Part shown: positions 36,195 to 47,625 of the stretch, piece by piece
Numbering within the stretch: the first letter of the stretch is position 1
How the letters are laid out: the number at the start of each line of letters is the position of its first letter
NCBI RefSeq assembly: GCF_027409185.1
Contig: NC_084462.1
Span: forward strand, 24,093,577-24,157,576
Origin: Cynocephalus volans
Taxonomy: Eukaryota; Chordata; Mammalia; Dermoptera; Cynocephalidae
Reading direction: 5' to 3'
DNA length: 64,000 bases
Notes under the pieces: generated by a model
Seen by the model: the letters and a program-made list of their open reading frames with translations, nothing else
The model's database searches: none
What the model was told of the DNA's origin: nothing
Position numbers and translations under genes: made by a program

Positions 36195-36590
36195 CCCAAT
36201 CTGCAAAGCATTGAGGCTGAATGGCTCCGTTTCAAGCTCAATTATTACAAACCCTTCAGGGAATGTGAGCTCCAAAATGAAATCTCTCTGTCAAAACTTT
36301 CATTAATGCGCCGCTTTGCGCCGGATCAGCTTTCGTGCCCTGCCCAGGAGCGCTCGATGGAGACCAGATTCTCGGGGGTGCTGCATGGTGGGGAGCCAGC
36401 GCCAGGCCCCCCTCACCTTCGCAAACGCCACAGAACCCGGCTCCAGCCCGTGTCTCCAAAAGACAATAGCCTTTGTCTTGAGAAAACGTGCCCTCGGACT
36501 CCACCAAAGCCAGCGACGCACGTGTCCAGAAAACATGCTACTGCTTGCTTGTTTCAAAAAGCCCCCTTTAAACGAAAACCAGCTTCATAA
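36195..36590. promoter_or_regulatory. candidate conserved non-coding element
   Basis: Repeat-free, with CpGs retained (gcgccgctttgcgccggatc) next to homeodomain-type AT-rich motifs (tttcattaatgcg; caattattacaaac). Composition and lack of repeats suggest a regulatory element; no proof from sequence alone. Confidence 0.3.
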
Positions 36591-36609
36591 AATAACTCCA
36601 GAGTGTTCA

Positions 36610-36760
36610 TCCACAGCGGTGGTGTCACAGGCGGGTCACCATTTCTCAGGCGAGGAGAGGAGGCTTGCACAAGATTCACCGAGGTATTCACCAAGGTGCT
36701 CAGAGCCAGCATGAGAATCGGGGGCTCCCAATTCGTGCCCTGTGCTCGTGCCACAGCCTG
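36610..36760 (-). repeat. MIR-like fragment
   Basis: Weak antisense MIR similarity (caccatttctcaggcgagga). Confidence 0.5.
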
Positions 36761-36890
36761 GGCTGCTGAAAACACCTGGGCCTCCTTTCTCAATCGCTCT
36801 AGTATAACTTTGATGGCCCCAAGGGTACCAGGCCCAGGGGAAACACCAGGGAACCTAGCACGGGGGCAAGCCTCAGGTTTACTTCAACAG

Positions 36891-37125
36891 TGTTAAATGA
36901 AATTTATAGGAGGCCACTGGTTTGGACCGAGCTCCTGCGCTAGGCCCAGCAGACCAGAACAGGATGGAATCACTCATGTGGGAGTTCCAAGTTGTTTATC
37001 TGACCTTCCAAGAAATCAGGAGAGAGAGAGAAAAGCCAAATCCCCAAACAAGCCGGTTTTAACTGGCATGGTAAGAAAGTCCCCTCTGCGAGGACAGTAA
37101 CTTTAGCAGGTACATGTTCCTCCCA
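36891..37125 (+). mobile_element. ERV1-type LTR, 3'-truncated
   Basis: Starts tgttaaatgaaatttat and shares ordered blocks with the LTR at 47190 (cccagcagaccaga; atggaatcactcatg; atccccaaacaagcc; aaagtcccctctgc). The second half is missing. Non-coding. Confidence 0.85.
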
Positions 37126-38044
37126 GCCCCATGTTGGAGGCCAGTGGCCCAAGTCCCTTGCTAGGCCCTGATGGCGTCTGTTGGGTGTGGCCCTGGCCAC
37201 AGCTGACTGGTCCAGGCATCAGCTGGCTTGATGCTCTGACTAGTGGGGATGCTCCACTCTGGATGGTGGCATGTGACCTTGGGAATTGCAATGTCCGGTT
37301 TGCCAGGAGACGTGGAGTTGATGGGGACCAGGCCATGGTGGATAACACTGAGCCATCCTTCCAGCTGTGCATGAGGCCTTTGAAGGCTCCAGGCCCAGAG
37401 TGACCAGATGTGGTGGCCACTGTACCCCCAGGGCTGCCTATCTGTGTCCTTGCACCAAATCCTACTGCCAGAAGTGCCCTGGAAACTTGAAGAGCTACAT
37501 GGCTTCGCTTGGGAAGAAAGAGAAGTCAGGTCAACGTGTGTTAGAAAGCCAGCGTCTCCAGCACCTGGTGGGCCTGACACCCAGGCTGTGTCGCGCAGAT
37601 GACATTTCAGCCCTGCATGGGAGGCCAGCCGGTTCCAGCTGGGCTGACGGCTCCTCTGCTCGGCAGCTCCCTGATAGCCTGACATTCTCTGTGGACAGTG
37701 TAATGCCTCTGGAAGACGATGCTCAAGATCTTTTTTCTCCAGGCCAGAATAGTATCAGGTCGATTACCTTCTTAAGCCATGGCAGCTCCTTCAGGCTGCC
37801 TTTGCCAGGAGACCTTAGAAGCAGCGGGAAGCCCCTCGCCCCACAGAGGAGACGAATCGCAGCCACCTCTGGGCAGCGCGTTCCAAGCACTGATTCAGAG
37901 AGAGGGTCTCGCTTTCAACCTGCAGTGCTCTGGGCAGCGTGTGCTCCTTGTCACGGTGCTGGGCAAAGCCAAGTCACGTCCTCGCTGTTAAACAAGTGCA
38001 GCTGGACAAGCAGAGCTGGGGAGCAGCGAAGTCCAGCTCGCCAC
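37126..38044 (+). other. unassigned DNA with the longest single-exon open frame
   Basis: A 250-codon frame (37367-38119) runs through here and ends inside an L2 fragment. It has a cysteine cluster (CGGHC, CPC, CQKC) near its start but no domain I recognise, and no promoter or splice context. Treated as unproven. Confidence 0.3.
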
Positions 38045-38185
38045 AGCCTCCCCGACTTAATTCACTCACTCGCCCATTCAACAAGCCTGCCGTTGCCTGC
38101 AGTCAGCTCCTCTGCGTAGTGCATTACTCGTAGTACTGGAAATGCAGACAAAACCCAGTCCCGGCCCTCAAGGGACTCTGATTCT
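38045..38185 (-). repeat. L2 3' end
   Basis: Antisense L2: ttcactcactcgcccattca, agtactggaaatgcagacaa, cagtcccggccctcaaggga. Confidence 0.75.
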
Positions 38186-38186
38186 G

Positions 38187-38692
38187 GAATCCAGCTTCTT
38201 AGCCAGGGTCCAAGGATAGAAAGTAATCAGGGCTGGTGAACCTTGATGGGGAATAGAACTGTCTTTATTTGCACCAACCTCTAACTGAAATCAAGCATTT
38301 CTATTATGAACTCAGTGACAACGTCAACAACAATGCGGGAGAAGGACCTGTGACTTTGTTCCTAGCAGAACTCACAGAATGATGATTATTCAAATGACGA
38401 TTATTGCCGCTATCTTAAAATACTGTTTACGCTCATGGCTACTTTGACATTCTGGAAGTTGTCAGACCTATTGTGAGATCTTGCTACCTGTGCGTTAGTA
38501 AAGAAGCACATGTATCAATCTATATATAATTTGGTTTTTTTTAATAAAATATTTTGATGACTGTATTTCAGGGGAATTGGTAATCATGATAGCTCATCTT
38601 ATGCATTTAAAAACATTATTCCTGAGAAAGGGTGGACGGCTTTGGCAGACAGCCAAAGGCCTCCAGGACACCAAAAGTGAGAACCACAGGCT
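38187..38692 (+). repeat. hAT-like non-autonomous DNA transposon fossil
   Basis: About 500 bases with related inverted ends (ttcttagccagggtcc; caaaagtgagaaccacag) and interior blocks tttgcaccaacctctaactg, tatcttaaaatactgttta and gcatttaaaaacattattc. The subfamily is not certain. Confidence 0.65.
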
Positions 38693-38754
38693 GAGGTGAT
38701 GGCAGTTTTCACCTGATGTGGTGAGGACTCGAACTGATGGGGCAAAGCCATCCC

Positions 38755-38900
38755 TGCAGCACCCTGGGGAGCCAAGGGGGCTTCATGGAGGAGGTGTTCC
38801 GAGCTGGGCCTCTGCAGACCACCAGAGCCTGCTGGGAAAACTGGAGGGCCTGGGTGGAGGATTTCAGCCTGAGCTTGGATGAAGGAGGGAAGAGGGACAA
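38755..38900 (-). repeat. L2-like fragment
   Basis: cttcatggaggaggtgttcc and tctgagctggg-type blocks resemble antisense L2. Confidence 0.5.
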
Positions 38901-39744
38901 GGTGTCTGATGGAGCGGGATGGGGAGGGGGCGGCAGCGGCCTCGGTGGCAGCCAGGGGGTGGCCTGGTCCATGCTGGCTTCTCACTGCTTGGTGCTGAGA
39001 GAGGGGAAGGGACACACTCAGCTTCAGACAGAATCCAGCCCTGACAGTTCCCGCCTGAATGTCCCTGAGCAAAGTGACCCGTCTTCCTGTGTCTTATTTT
39101 TCTCCTTCTTGAAAGGAGAACGACAATGTCCACCTTGTCTGAGAACTAAATTCAACAACGGGTGACAGGTGACAGCTGTGATTTGCCCACCGTAGCTCGT
39201 CCCTCGAGGCAAACCATCATCGTGTTCCATGTCATTTTTACTTATATCTGTAATAACTTCTATCTGTGGGTTTTTTTCTTGAGGAAAAATAAAGCCTTTT
39301 CCCCAAAGATCCTAATGTCTGAGTAAGTGGAAAAAGCAGGAAATGTCACTTCTGGGAGAGTACAATTCTCTCCCTCCTAAATTCAACATCCAGCCTAACC
39401 AGGGGCTTCCCTCGGTCCCCCGATGTCTTGGCCTCTAGGCACAAACCCCACATCAGCCCATCCAAGCAGGATTTTCCCAGAGGGCCCGGCCCCTCCACCA
39501 ATGCCCTCTCACCCTGTTACACCAAGTCCTACACCTGTGAGTGTCAGGCACACCGGCCACACATGGGCCACAACCACCAGAGGTGTGCTGGTAAAGGCTT
39601 AACAGCCAGCTCTCTATAGTGTTTGCTGGTTCCCAGGGTGTAAATACTCCCACCATGGACAGGTTCAAGCTACCAACATGACATCACTGAACATGGAGCT
39701 GGGGAGGATACACAAAACCAGTTCTCATGAGCTAGTAGGAGGTG
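38901..39744. other. unassigned, part may be an old repeat
   Basis: 39400-39720 (gtttgctggttcccagggtg; tgacatcactgaacatgg) feels repetitive, but I cannot name the family. Confidence 0.35.
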
Positions 39745-39835
39745 GCTCCAGTGACTGTCCCCATTTCACAGGTGAGGAAACCGAGGCTCTGAGGGATTAA
39801 GGTCAGATTCTAAATCTGTCTCTCTGCTTTACCAT
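39745..39835 (-). repeat. MIR fragment
   Basis: Antisense MIR core: catttcacaggtgaggaaac. Confidence 0.75.
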
Positions 39836-40309
39836 GTGGAATCCTATAAAAGTGCACTGTTTTTAGAATGGCCCTGAAGGACAGATGGACAGTGACATGG
39901 GGGATGCTGTGGTTGCTGGGAGCCTGCCGCCAGGTGAGCTCCGCCACCCACAGATCCTTGGAAGGGGCTTGTCCCAGGACAGCCCAAGGTGCCCTGCCTG
40001 CATGGAGGTAGCTGTGGGAGGAAACTGAGCCAGCAATTCCTCCCAGTGACAAATGCATTTTTCCAACCCAGTGAACACCCACCCAGCAGGGGGTCCTCAC
40101 GTTTCTCCTGCAAATGCTTCTCATTGTTTCGTTTTTTTTCTTTAATGACTCTCTTGCTTCTGAACCACACAAAAGCCCCTTGTCTGAGCAGCGCTGGGCA
40201 TCCTGGAATGTTGTTTGTTCAACTGGGGGACCACTTGGGTCCCTTGGCCTCTTGGTCCCCTCTGCCCTATGTCAGTGGGAGGAAAAAGTAGGCAATGTCA
40301 CTGGGCTCC
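39836..40309. other. unassigned DNA
   Basis: Nothing recognised. Confidence 0.4.
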
Positions 40310-40490
40310 TGAGCATCTGCCACCTGCCTGTGGTGTGACCTTGGACTGGTCATTTGACCTTCCTTCCCAAGGCTCAATAATTCATCTCTAAATGGAAGGC
40401 AGTGCCTGTACCCACATGTCACGGGGATGTCCCCAGAGCAGATGTCCAGCTCAGCGTGGCCACTGGCATGCAGGAAGTGCTCGGGACCTG
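40310..40490 (+). repeat. MIR
   Basis: Sense MIR: gtgtgaccttggactggtca, caataattcatctctaaatg, ggcatgcaggaagtgctc. Confidence 0.7.
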
Positions 40491-40689
40491 TCAATCTGAT
40501 CCTGGCTGCACGGCCTTGGCTGTAACACAGGCGAGTTGGCGAGATGGTTCCAGCTCTGGCTGGCTGACTGTGTAATCGCTCCTAGGGTAACAGAGGATGG
40601 AATAATCTGGTTCCTCCTTCCCTAGCTGGGCTCTGACAGTGGAGAAGACTCCAGGCCTTGTGCTTCCCGTAGCTGGGGACAGGGCCCAG

Positions 40690-40790
40690 GCCCAGCTCCC
40701 TGACTCCCTCATCTGCTAAATGTGAGCATCACCCACCTCACAGCTTCCTGTGGGGACCAGGGGAAGGTGCGGGACCTTCCCAGAACCTGC
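40690..40790 (+). repeat. MIR-like fragment
   Basis: ctccctcatctgctaaatgt and cacccacctcacagc fit a decayed MIR. Confidence 0.5.
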
Positions 40791-40929
40791 TGAGTGTCCC
40801 TGCATGCTGACCTCATGTGGGACTGTGACTTTCGCTGAGGAATTTCAGGAGTTAAACCGCAGCTCCTTCAACTCTGCAGACTAAAATGCTGTTCTTAATG
40901 GACTGATTCTAACAAGAGGAGAAATCACA

Positions 40930-41100
40930 GCTCTCATACAAATATAAAATGAACATGTGTCAAAGATTTTATTTAATGCGTTAATTAAAGAGGGAACAAA
41001 CTGGTGAGAAACCACAAGCACTTCGAAGGAAAATTCACAGAACCGCAGGAACATGAAGGCAAGCAAGAAACACTGAGATGAATTTACAAACAGATGCAAA
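40930..41100. promoter_or_regulatory. candidate conserved non-coding element
   Basis: AT-rich unique island with tttatttaatgcgttaatta. Composition-based suggestion only. Confidence 0.25.
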
Positions 41101-41279
41101 GCAGGCCGTTCCCCTGGACACAGAGAACTTGTCTTAATATGGACAAGGGTCATTTTCATTATTACCAGTTCTGTACAATTTTACAGAGTGAAATAGCTCA
41201 GATAACAAAAGGTGGAGATAACCCAGAAGAGTATGCCGTTCAGGACACACATGGTAAACTTCTTTTTTCTCTTTTATAA

Positions 41280-41440
41280 GTCTGCAATTTAACTGGGAAG
41301 TTGAAAATGTTCCGGAGATGGATGGTGGTGCTGGTTACACAGCAATGGGAATGTCCTTGATGCCACCGAACTGTACAGTTAAAGCGGGTTAAAGTGGTAA
41401 ATTTTATCTTATGTATATTTTACCGCACACACAAAAAATA
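41280..41440 (+). repeat. L1 3' UTR end
   Basis: Sense L1M 3' end: gatggatggtggtgctggtt, atgccaccgaactgtacag, atcttatgtatattttacc, then an A-rich tail. Confidence 0.87.
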
Positions 41441-42989
41441 GTCTGCAACGCAGAAGACGCTGCAATAGCCCCAGCAGTGGCACGGCAGGGTCGCTTCATG
41501 GTATGGAAGATCAGTGTTGTGAAGGGCTCTGACCCACCCCAGGAGGTGGTCTTGTCTGCCCAGAGCCCCTCCAGACCCAGCCACAGGAGGTGGCTTCCCT
41601 CTCATGGAGGGTGGCCAACCAAAGGCCCTGGGGACACAGAGTGGTGGCTGGAGTGGCGAGGGCCTCTGGTCTGCACCCGAGCTCATCTCAGAGGATGGAG
41701 GAGAAGCCTGCAATCTGCTGCCCTCACGGCCCCAACAACAGGCCCCCAGCAGTGTGGCTGAGCCCCTCAAGTGTGCCCCAGAGCCAGGATGGCAGGGAGA
41801 GCACTGATCGTCATGTCACAAGAGGAAACGGAGACCCCACCCCCAGCGTTCAGCCCCCAGCCCAGAGGCCTGGCAGCAGGCAGAGGCTGGGGAGCCCTCA
41901 GAGCCAACACAGGGTGAGGGGTTGCAGGCTACAGCCCAGGCTGCCAGGGACAGTCCTCAGAGAGGGAAGGGGCCACCTCCCCAGGGAGGGAGGGAGGCCT
42001 GGCAGGACAGCAGTGTGTGGCCACAGCTGGTGCAGGCTGGAAGCCACCCAGAAGCTCAGACTCCTCCTCAGCCTCCCTGATATCAACTGTCCTGGGGTCA
42101 GGAGCCCCTGAGATCTGCCCACCTATGGTGTCATTGGCCTGAGGCGTATGTGCCAGGTCTGTGCGTCTCCCCCACCCTCAGGGCCTGATCAGAGAGATCT
42201 CACAGGGACACAGGCTCCCAGAGGCTGGGCGCCTTTCTCTAATGCACATCAAGGCACCCTGCGGTGGGCTGCAGCTGGAGCGGAATATTAGGACAGTCAC
42301 TACTACTCACCTGCTCAACAAACAGGTGCAGGGGACACACCCTGGCTGGGGGCCTGGTGGGCAAAGCACCCACCCTCAGGAACACAAATCTGTGGTCCAC
42401 TCCAGAACTTTCCCCAGCACACACCCCTTCATGTATCTTCCTCAGGCTCAGAGATGGCTCTGGGCAGAGAATCCAGCCTCAGCGAGAGGTGACATTGCCG
42501 TGTCCTGCCACGTGGGCAGTGAAGCTGGGCCTCCGTGCAGGCCTGGTTGGCTACAAGGGCAGAATCTCGCTCACACCATCTTGCTCTCCTCCCCCGTCCA
42601 CCCCAGGGGACTCTGTCCTCCCTGGATGCCCAGGGTCAAGGTTCTCTTCTCTAGGGGCCTCGCAAACTGGTGTCCAGTGTCTGTGGCCAGCCCTGGAGAT
42701 TCTGCCCCTTCCTGGGTCTTTGGAACATGTGCGCCCCGTCTCCCCACCCCACACTCTCTCGGCTTCCTCTGAGGGTCTCTCCCAGCACCCTCCAGCCTCT
42801 CCTCCCACGCCTGCTTGGAGTTCCCTTAATCAGGAGCTGCCAGCCTGGGCTCCCTTCCTCCCCCTCCAGCCCCAAGGCCCTGCCTGGTTCCTGGAGCCTG
42901 CTGGATGACCAGGGGGTGAACATAGGGCCACGGGCCCCACCCTGGAGATTTACCCAAAGGCTTCAGAATTAATAGTACAGAGTCCGATT
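41441..42989. other. unassigned GC-rich DNA
   Basis: Overlapping open frames of 203 and 214 codons (42161-42908) in different frames, no domains, no splice context. Nothing else recognised. Confidence 0.4.
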
Positions 42990-43250
42990 CCAAAATAGCA
43001 AAAATTACGTCCTGGAATCCATTACGTTCTGATCTGTTAGGCGGGAGGAAACGTGGTCTGTAGCAAAATAAAAGACGTCCTGGAACCCATTATGGACTCT
43101 GATAGAAGACAAAGGCAGCCAAAAAGGACATCATGGGATCAACGTGCCTAATAAACGATGTGTTGGCATCTCCCTTCCACTGGGATGTGGATTAACAACA
43201 GATGTACTACACTAATGTCGATTTGTATGCTAATCTAAAATGACTGCATG
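42990..43250. promoter_or_regulatory. candidate conserved element with an internal 66-68 bp duplication
   Basis: AT-rich island in which tagcaaaa...acgtcctggaa..ccatta...ctgat occurs twice (from 42996 and from 43061). Both copies carry an ACGT core. No repeat family recognised. Confidence 0.35.
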
Positions 43251-44384
43251 GCCTTTGCAGACAGGAATTCCATACATGCAGCTCGTCCTGCTCCCCCCAG
43301 CTGCCAGTGGTAGAGGCAGAGCAGCTGGAGGGGGGCTGTCTCCAGTCCTCCCCCGCGGAGCTGTCTGTGGGGGGACCCCCGGCTCAGGGTCAGAGCCCAG
43401 CCCCCATTCTCCTCAGTGTCCTGCTGAGGCTGGCCTGAGAACCCCAAGATCCCACTTCAGGACTCCTCATGGGATAGGACACAGACAGGCTGAGTTTGAG
43501 GAAGGGACGTGGAACCTAGAATTCAGCCTGGTCCCTCTGCAGGGCCTTATGATCCCTGACCATCCCTTTCCCCGGATTCAACTGTGCCCAGAAAGTGATG
43601 AATCTCAGAATCCTAGAGAATCTCAGACTTGCCAAATCATTTTTCCTCCCACACCCCATCTGAGATGAGAGTCAGAGGCTGAAGGACAGAATGTGACCAT
43701 CCCAAAGTCACACGGCTGCGGTGGCCAGGCCTCCTCCAGCCGCTGTCCCCACACTGTCCCCCCAGTGGGCAGCCCCTGCCACAGACCAGGCACCTACAGG
43801 TTTGGGAGAACAGGGATGCCGGAACAGTCCATTCTGTCCCCACCCAAAAGCCTTTGCAGAGGCCTCTTCGGGGTCAGGCCCTGACCAGGACAAGTGGGGA
43901 CCCAGAGATGAGTCAGATGAGGACCCCAGCATCCTGCCCGGAGCAGCCATGCAAACACAGGCAGCCATAGGTCAGGGGTGAGAGCTGTTACACAATCCAG
44001 GACAAGTGACCGTGAGGACCGTGCCCTCTCTGGTCCATTAGGTACCAAGCATATGTCCCCGGGGAGGACGGGTGGCCTCTACAGCACAATAACCTATGGC
44101 AGAAAGGACCCAAACTCACACTCATCACACAGCATCACATATGCCTGACGTTGGAATGTGTCTCCAACCATGCACGTATCTGGCCTGAAGTGACAATTCT
44201 CTGCAGCCACCATGTGAGCACCTCAGCCAGGAGACTGGGAGGCTCCCAGGGCACAGCAGGAGAGACAGCACCCCACTCAGCACCAGCATGTCCAGAGCTG
44301 TCCTCTGACTCCTCTCATCTCCCTCCACATCTGCTTGTCCCTCTCTTTCCGGATCTTTCTATCCCCTGGTAGAAAGATATGATA
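43251..44384. other. unassigned DNA
   Basis: Nothing recognised apart from a weak MIR-like stretch near 43630-43710. Confidence 0.4.
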
Positions 44385-44585
44385 CAGATTCAGAAGTTAG
44401 AACACAAATTTTGGCTTGGCCACTATTTCGGTGTAGCATCTTGCGTCATTTCTTTAACATCTCTCAGCCACGGTTTCTTCATCGGGAACACCGCCTTGCA
44501 GTGCGGCTGAGAGTTGAAAGAGAATGTTTAAGAGATGTCCCCAGCACAGTGTGGATACTCAGAAGGTGCTGTAAACATTTGTCTT
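44385..44585 (+). repeat. MIR
   Basis: Sense MIR: ttggcttggccactatttcg, acatctctcagccacggttt, acagtgtggatactcagaag. Confidence 0.75.
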
Positions 44586-45140
44586 TTTTCTGCTCTGCCT
44601 ATGGCAGAGATAGATGTAGCTGCCAAATACCCCACTTTCTTCCCTACATTTTCCTGGCCCTCAGAGTTGACTAGAGTCACATGACAATTTGCACCAATAA
44701 GTTATGAGAGGTTAAAGCAGTACAAAGTCCGCCTACGACTTCCCAGTCTCCCACCTGTTTCGGATGGTACAACTGCAAGAAGGTGGAACTTCTGTCAGCC
44801 CGGAGCCTAAAGGAATTGTGTGAAGCTGACCTGCACTGGACACGTAGCATGAGCAAGAAACTTCCAGTGGGTTAACCCCCTGAAATCGTGGGGCTGTTTG
44901 TTACCAAAGTGTGACCTAGTCCATCCTATTACAGTATATCATGGGGTTACTCCAGGGATGATATGAGATCATATATACTTATGTAACTAGCATGATAGGT
45001 GAACACTGACTTTTCCTTTCATGGCTTTCCCCCCACCTCCTTCTCAGGATAAATTTGGCACAATTAAAAACCATGACTTTTGTTGGGAGAAAATTATCTG
45101 TTTTCTTTATAAAGGCTACATTAAAATATCAATAAAGAGG
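44586..45140 (+). repeat. ancient repeat, family uncertain
   Basis: gagcaagaaacttccagtgg and cgtggggctgtttgttacc resemble the end of a common old mammalian repeat that I cannot name with confidence. Confidence 0.35.
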
Positions 45141-45230
45141 CCTGGCCAGTTAGCTCAGTTGGTTAGAGCATGGTGTTATAACACCAAGGTCAAGGGTTCA
45201 GATCCAAAAAATAATAATAAAGCAAAAAAA
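45141..45230 (+). mobile_element. tRNA-Ile-derived SINE (CYN-like), monomer
   Basis: cctggccagttagctcagtt, gagcatggtgttataacacc, B box ggttcagatcc, then an abrupt A-rich tail lacking the usual tactggcca. Target duplication not clear. Confidence 0.92.
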
Positions 45231-45234
45231 AAAG

Positions 45235-45410
45235 TACATATGATATTAATGTAATAATAATCATTATTGTTAGTATTTATTGAACACTAACTACGTGGCT
45301 AGATCATTTACTTAAATCCTTACCTCATCCTGACAACCCTTTGTAGAAGGCAACATTATTCCCACTTTATAAATGAACAATTTGGGGCTCAAGGATGTTA
45401 AATAGATACC
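45235..45410 (-). repeat. MIR
   Basis: Antisense MIR: gttagtatttattgaacact, ccttacctcatcctgacaac, cccactttataaatgaac. Confidence 0.87.
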
Positions 45411-46240
45411 GCTGGTTCCAACAAGATAGTATATTAGAAAATAAGAAACCCCTCCTGCCACGAACACTTTGAAATGCTGGATAAAATACACCAGAAACTG
45501 TTTTAAATGCCAGCTGAGTTCCCAAGAAGGAAAGGAGGGGCTCACAAGAATAAAGAGGAAACTGAAGATAGAGAAGCTACTATATGACAGATGCTATAAC
45601 TGACCTTGGGTGGGGTGGGGTGGCTATCGTCACAGTAACCCAGATGCTTCATTATGCAAATTAAAACCCCCATAATGGTATATGTTGTTTAAAGATATAA
45701 ATATGTATGTAATAAAAGTACGTACATTTGTCTGGGAATGACACACACCAACTTGAGATTAGTGTAAATCTGGAAAGAAAGACGAAAAGGCACACAGGAT
45801 GGGGCTTTAGCTGCGCCTGTTGTTAGCTATATCGGTAACATTTTATTTCTTTAAAATACACTCTTCTGGATTATTTCAAAATAAAAAGTTGAGGGCCGAG
45901 CCCGTGGCGCACTCGGGAGAGTGCGGCGCTGGGAGTGCAGCGACACTCCCGCCGCAGGTTCGGATCCTATATAGGAATGGCTGGTGCACTCACTGGCTGA
46001 GTGCCGGTCACGAAAAAGACAAAAAATAAAAAATAAAAAATAAAAATAAAATAAATAAAATAAAAAGTTGAAAAGAAAACACTGAAGAAAATATGACATA
46101 ATGCTAGCAACTGCTTAATCTCAGTGGTAGGTAAATAAGTATTTTATGGGGAGTTTCATGAACTTTTTAGTCAATGTAAAATATTTCTTATGTAAATTTT
46201 TAAAAATTGAGTTTAATTTTACCATTAAGATGGTAAGAGT
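45411..46240 (+). repeat. L1M/HAL1-like 3' end, split by a SINE
   Basis: Sense LINE sequence: gggaatgacacacaccaact, ggtaacattttatttcttt, atttcaaaataaaaagt; resumes after the SINE with gaaaatatgacataatgct. Decayed. Confidence 0.65.
45893..46056 (+). mobile_element. tRNA-derived dimeric SINE, variant with enlarged anticodon arm
   Basis: gggccgagcccgtggcgcac start, B box ggttcggatcc, second unit ggctggtgcactcactggct, A-rich (aaataa)n tail. Perfect 15-bp target duplication aaaataaaaagttga at 45878-45892 and 46057-46071. Confidence 0.95.
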
Positions 46241-46944
46241 CACACTGAAGGTTGCTGAGACCAGCTGCCCCATGTTGTCACCTGCCTCCACAGAGGGACC
46301 TTCCTTTTTCCTCTGCTCATCTGTTTTCGGCACAGATGGTAGATACACATTTACCACCACACTCTCCTGAAACCCCACTAAAGTGACAGAAAGGGTTGTG
46401 TTTTCTTTAAAGATATCAATTGACGAGGATGAAGAAACTGACAAGGATACAGGAAGCAATAGCAACAGAAACGCAGAAATCACAAAACAAGTGGAAGTTG
46501 ACTTTGTTGATCCAAGAATGTTGAGACCTAAGTTAGCAGCGGTGAGGGCTGAAAAAACCTCATCTGCACCACAGATCACCCCTCCCCCAAATGGCAGCAG
46601 ATCAAGGGCTTGGACCAGTGAAGGCATACAGAGGTGCTAAACACAGGATAGGGTCAAAGTCTCTAAGGAGAAGTCAGCCTTGGGTCCTCTCCTCCACTGA
46701 GGCAGAAAACTGGGGACCTATTCTCTGGAGAGAACAGGGAGCTCATGATGGAAGGATACAGGCATGACTGAGGGGCTGGGAGCCATACTGAAAACCAGGG
46801 AATGACAAGCAAGTTTATACTCCTCCCACCCACCCCTCCCCACTCAGCTTCCAGATGGCCAGACATATATCCTCCAGGTATGACATTAGACAAATGTTAT
46901 CAGGGGAATCTTACCAGACCAAGAGAAGGTCACTGAGGGCTTAT
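46241..46944. other. unassigned DNA, possibly LINE 5' sequence
   Basis: An antisense 168-codon frame (46121-46627) is present. I recognise no domain in it; old LINE sequence is possible. Confidence 0.35.
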
Positions 46945-47189
46945 TATACACACACCACACACTCACTGCACATCTGCACACAACACACACATATACACCT
47001 CACACACAGCACACAAATGCACATACACAAACATGTATGAACAGACATTACACACATAATTTAAACTCTACACACATAGCATATGTATCCCAGACAGACA
47101 CACGATACCTTACAACCCACATGCTGACATGTACGCAGCCTGCATGTTCACACGCAGATAGTACACAGATGGCATACACGCCTGTACAC
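46945..47189 (+). repeat. CA-rich degenerate repeat, left part
   Basis: cacacaccacacactcactg and similar words. It resumes at 47626 after the inserted LTR. Confidence 0.85.
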
Positions 47190-47625
47190 TGTTAAACAAA
47201 ATTATGGGGGGCTGTTGTTTTGGACTAAGCGTCTGCACTAGCCCAGCAGACCAGACCAAACCAAAATGGAGTCACTCATACTAACTGCCACAGAACTGAA
47301 CTGAAACTTTAAGAAAGCACATAATCCCCAAACAGACCAGTTTTTCCTGAAAACAGGAGATTCCAGTCTACCTGAATCTGTGTAATAAGGAAGTCCTCTC
47401 TGCTTTACTGTTACAAAAAATTAACCTGATGTTAAATAAAGCTGATGTTAGTTTTTCTATTGCCCTGTGTCCTTATTCCCACCCTACAAAACCCACTGTT
47501 GTGTTATTGCCCAGTGGGAGCTCTCATTGTAGTTGTAGAAAGGAGGCTGCCTTGATCTGTTAATTGAAAATAAAAGACAATTAGATCTACAACTACATTT
47601 GTTGTGATTCTGTCTTTTGATGACA
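47190..47625 (+). mobile_element. ERV1-type solo LTR, near complete
   Basis: Runs from tgttaaacaaaattatg to ttttgatgaca, with cccagcagaccaga, atggagtcactcat, atccccaaacagacc, and an aataaa near the 3' end. acac on both sides may be the 4-bp target duplication, though the host is CA-rich. No internal retroviral region. Confidence 0.88.

Noticed and set aside
42161-42908. Two overlapping open frames of 203 and 214 codons
   Set aside because: Different frames over the same DNA, no homologous motif, no gene context.
46121-46627. 168-codon antisense open frame
   Set aside because: Mostly old LINE-like sequence; no motif recognised and no start context.
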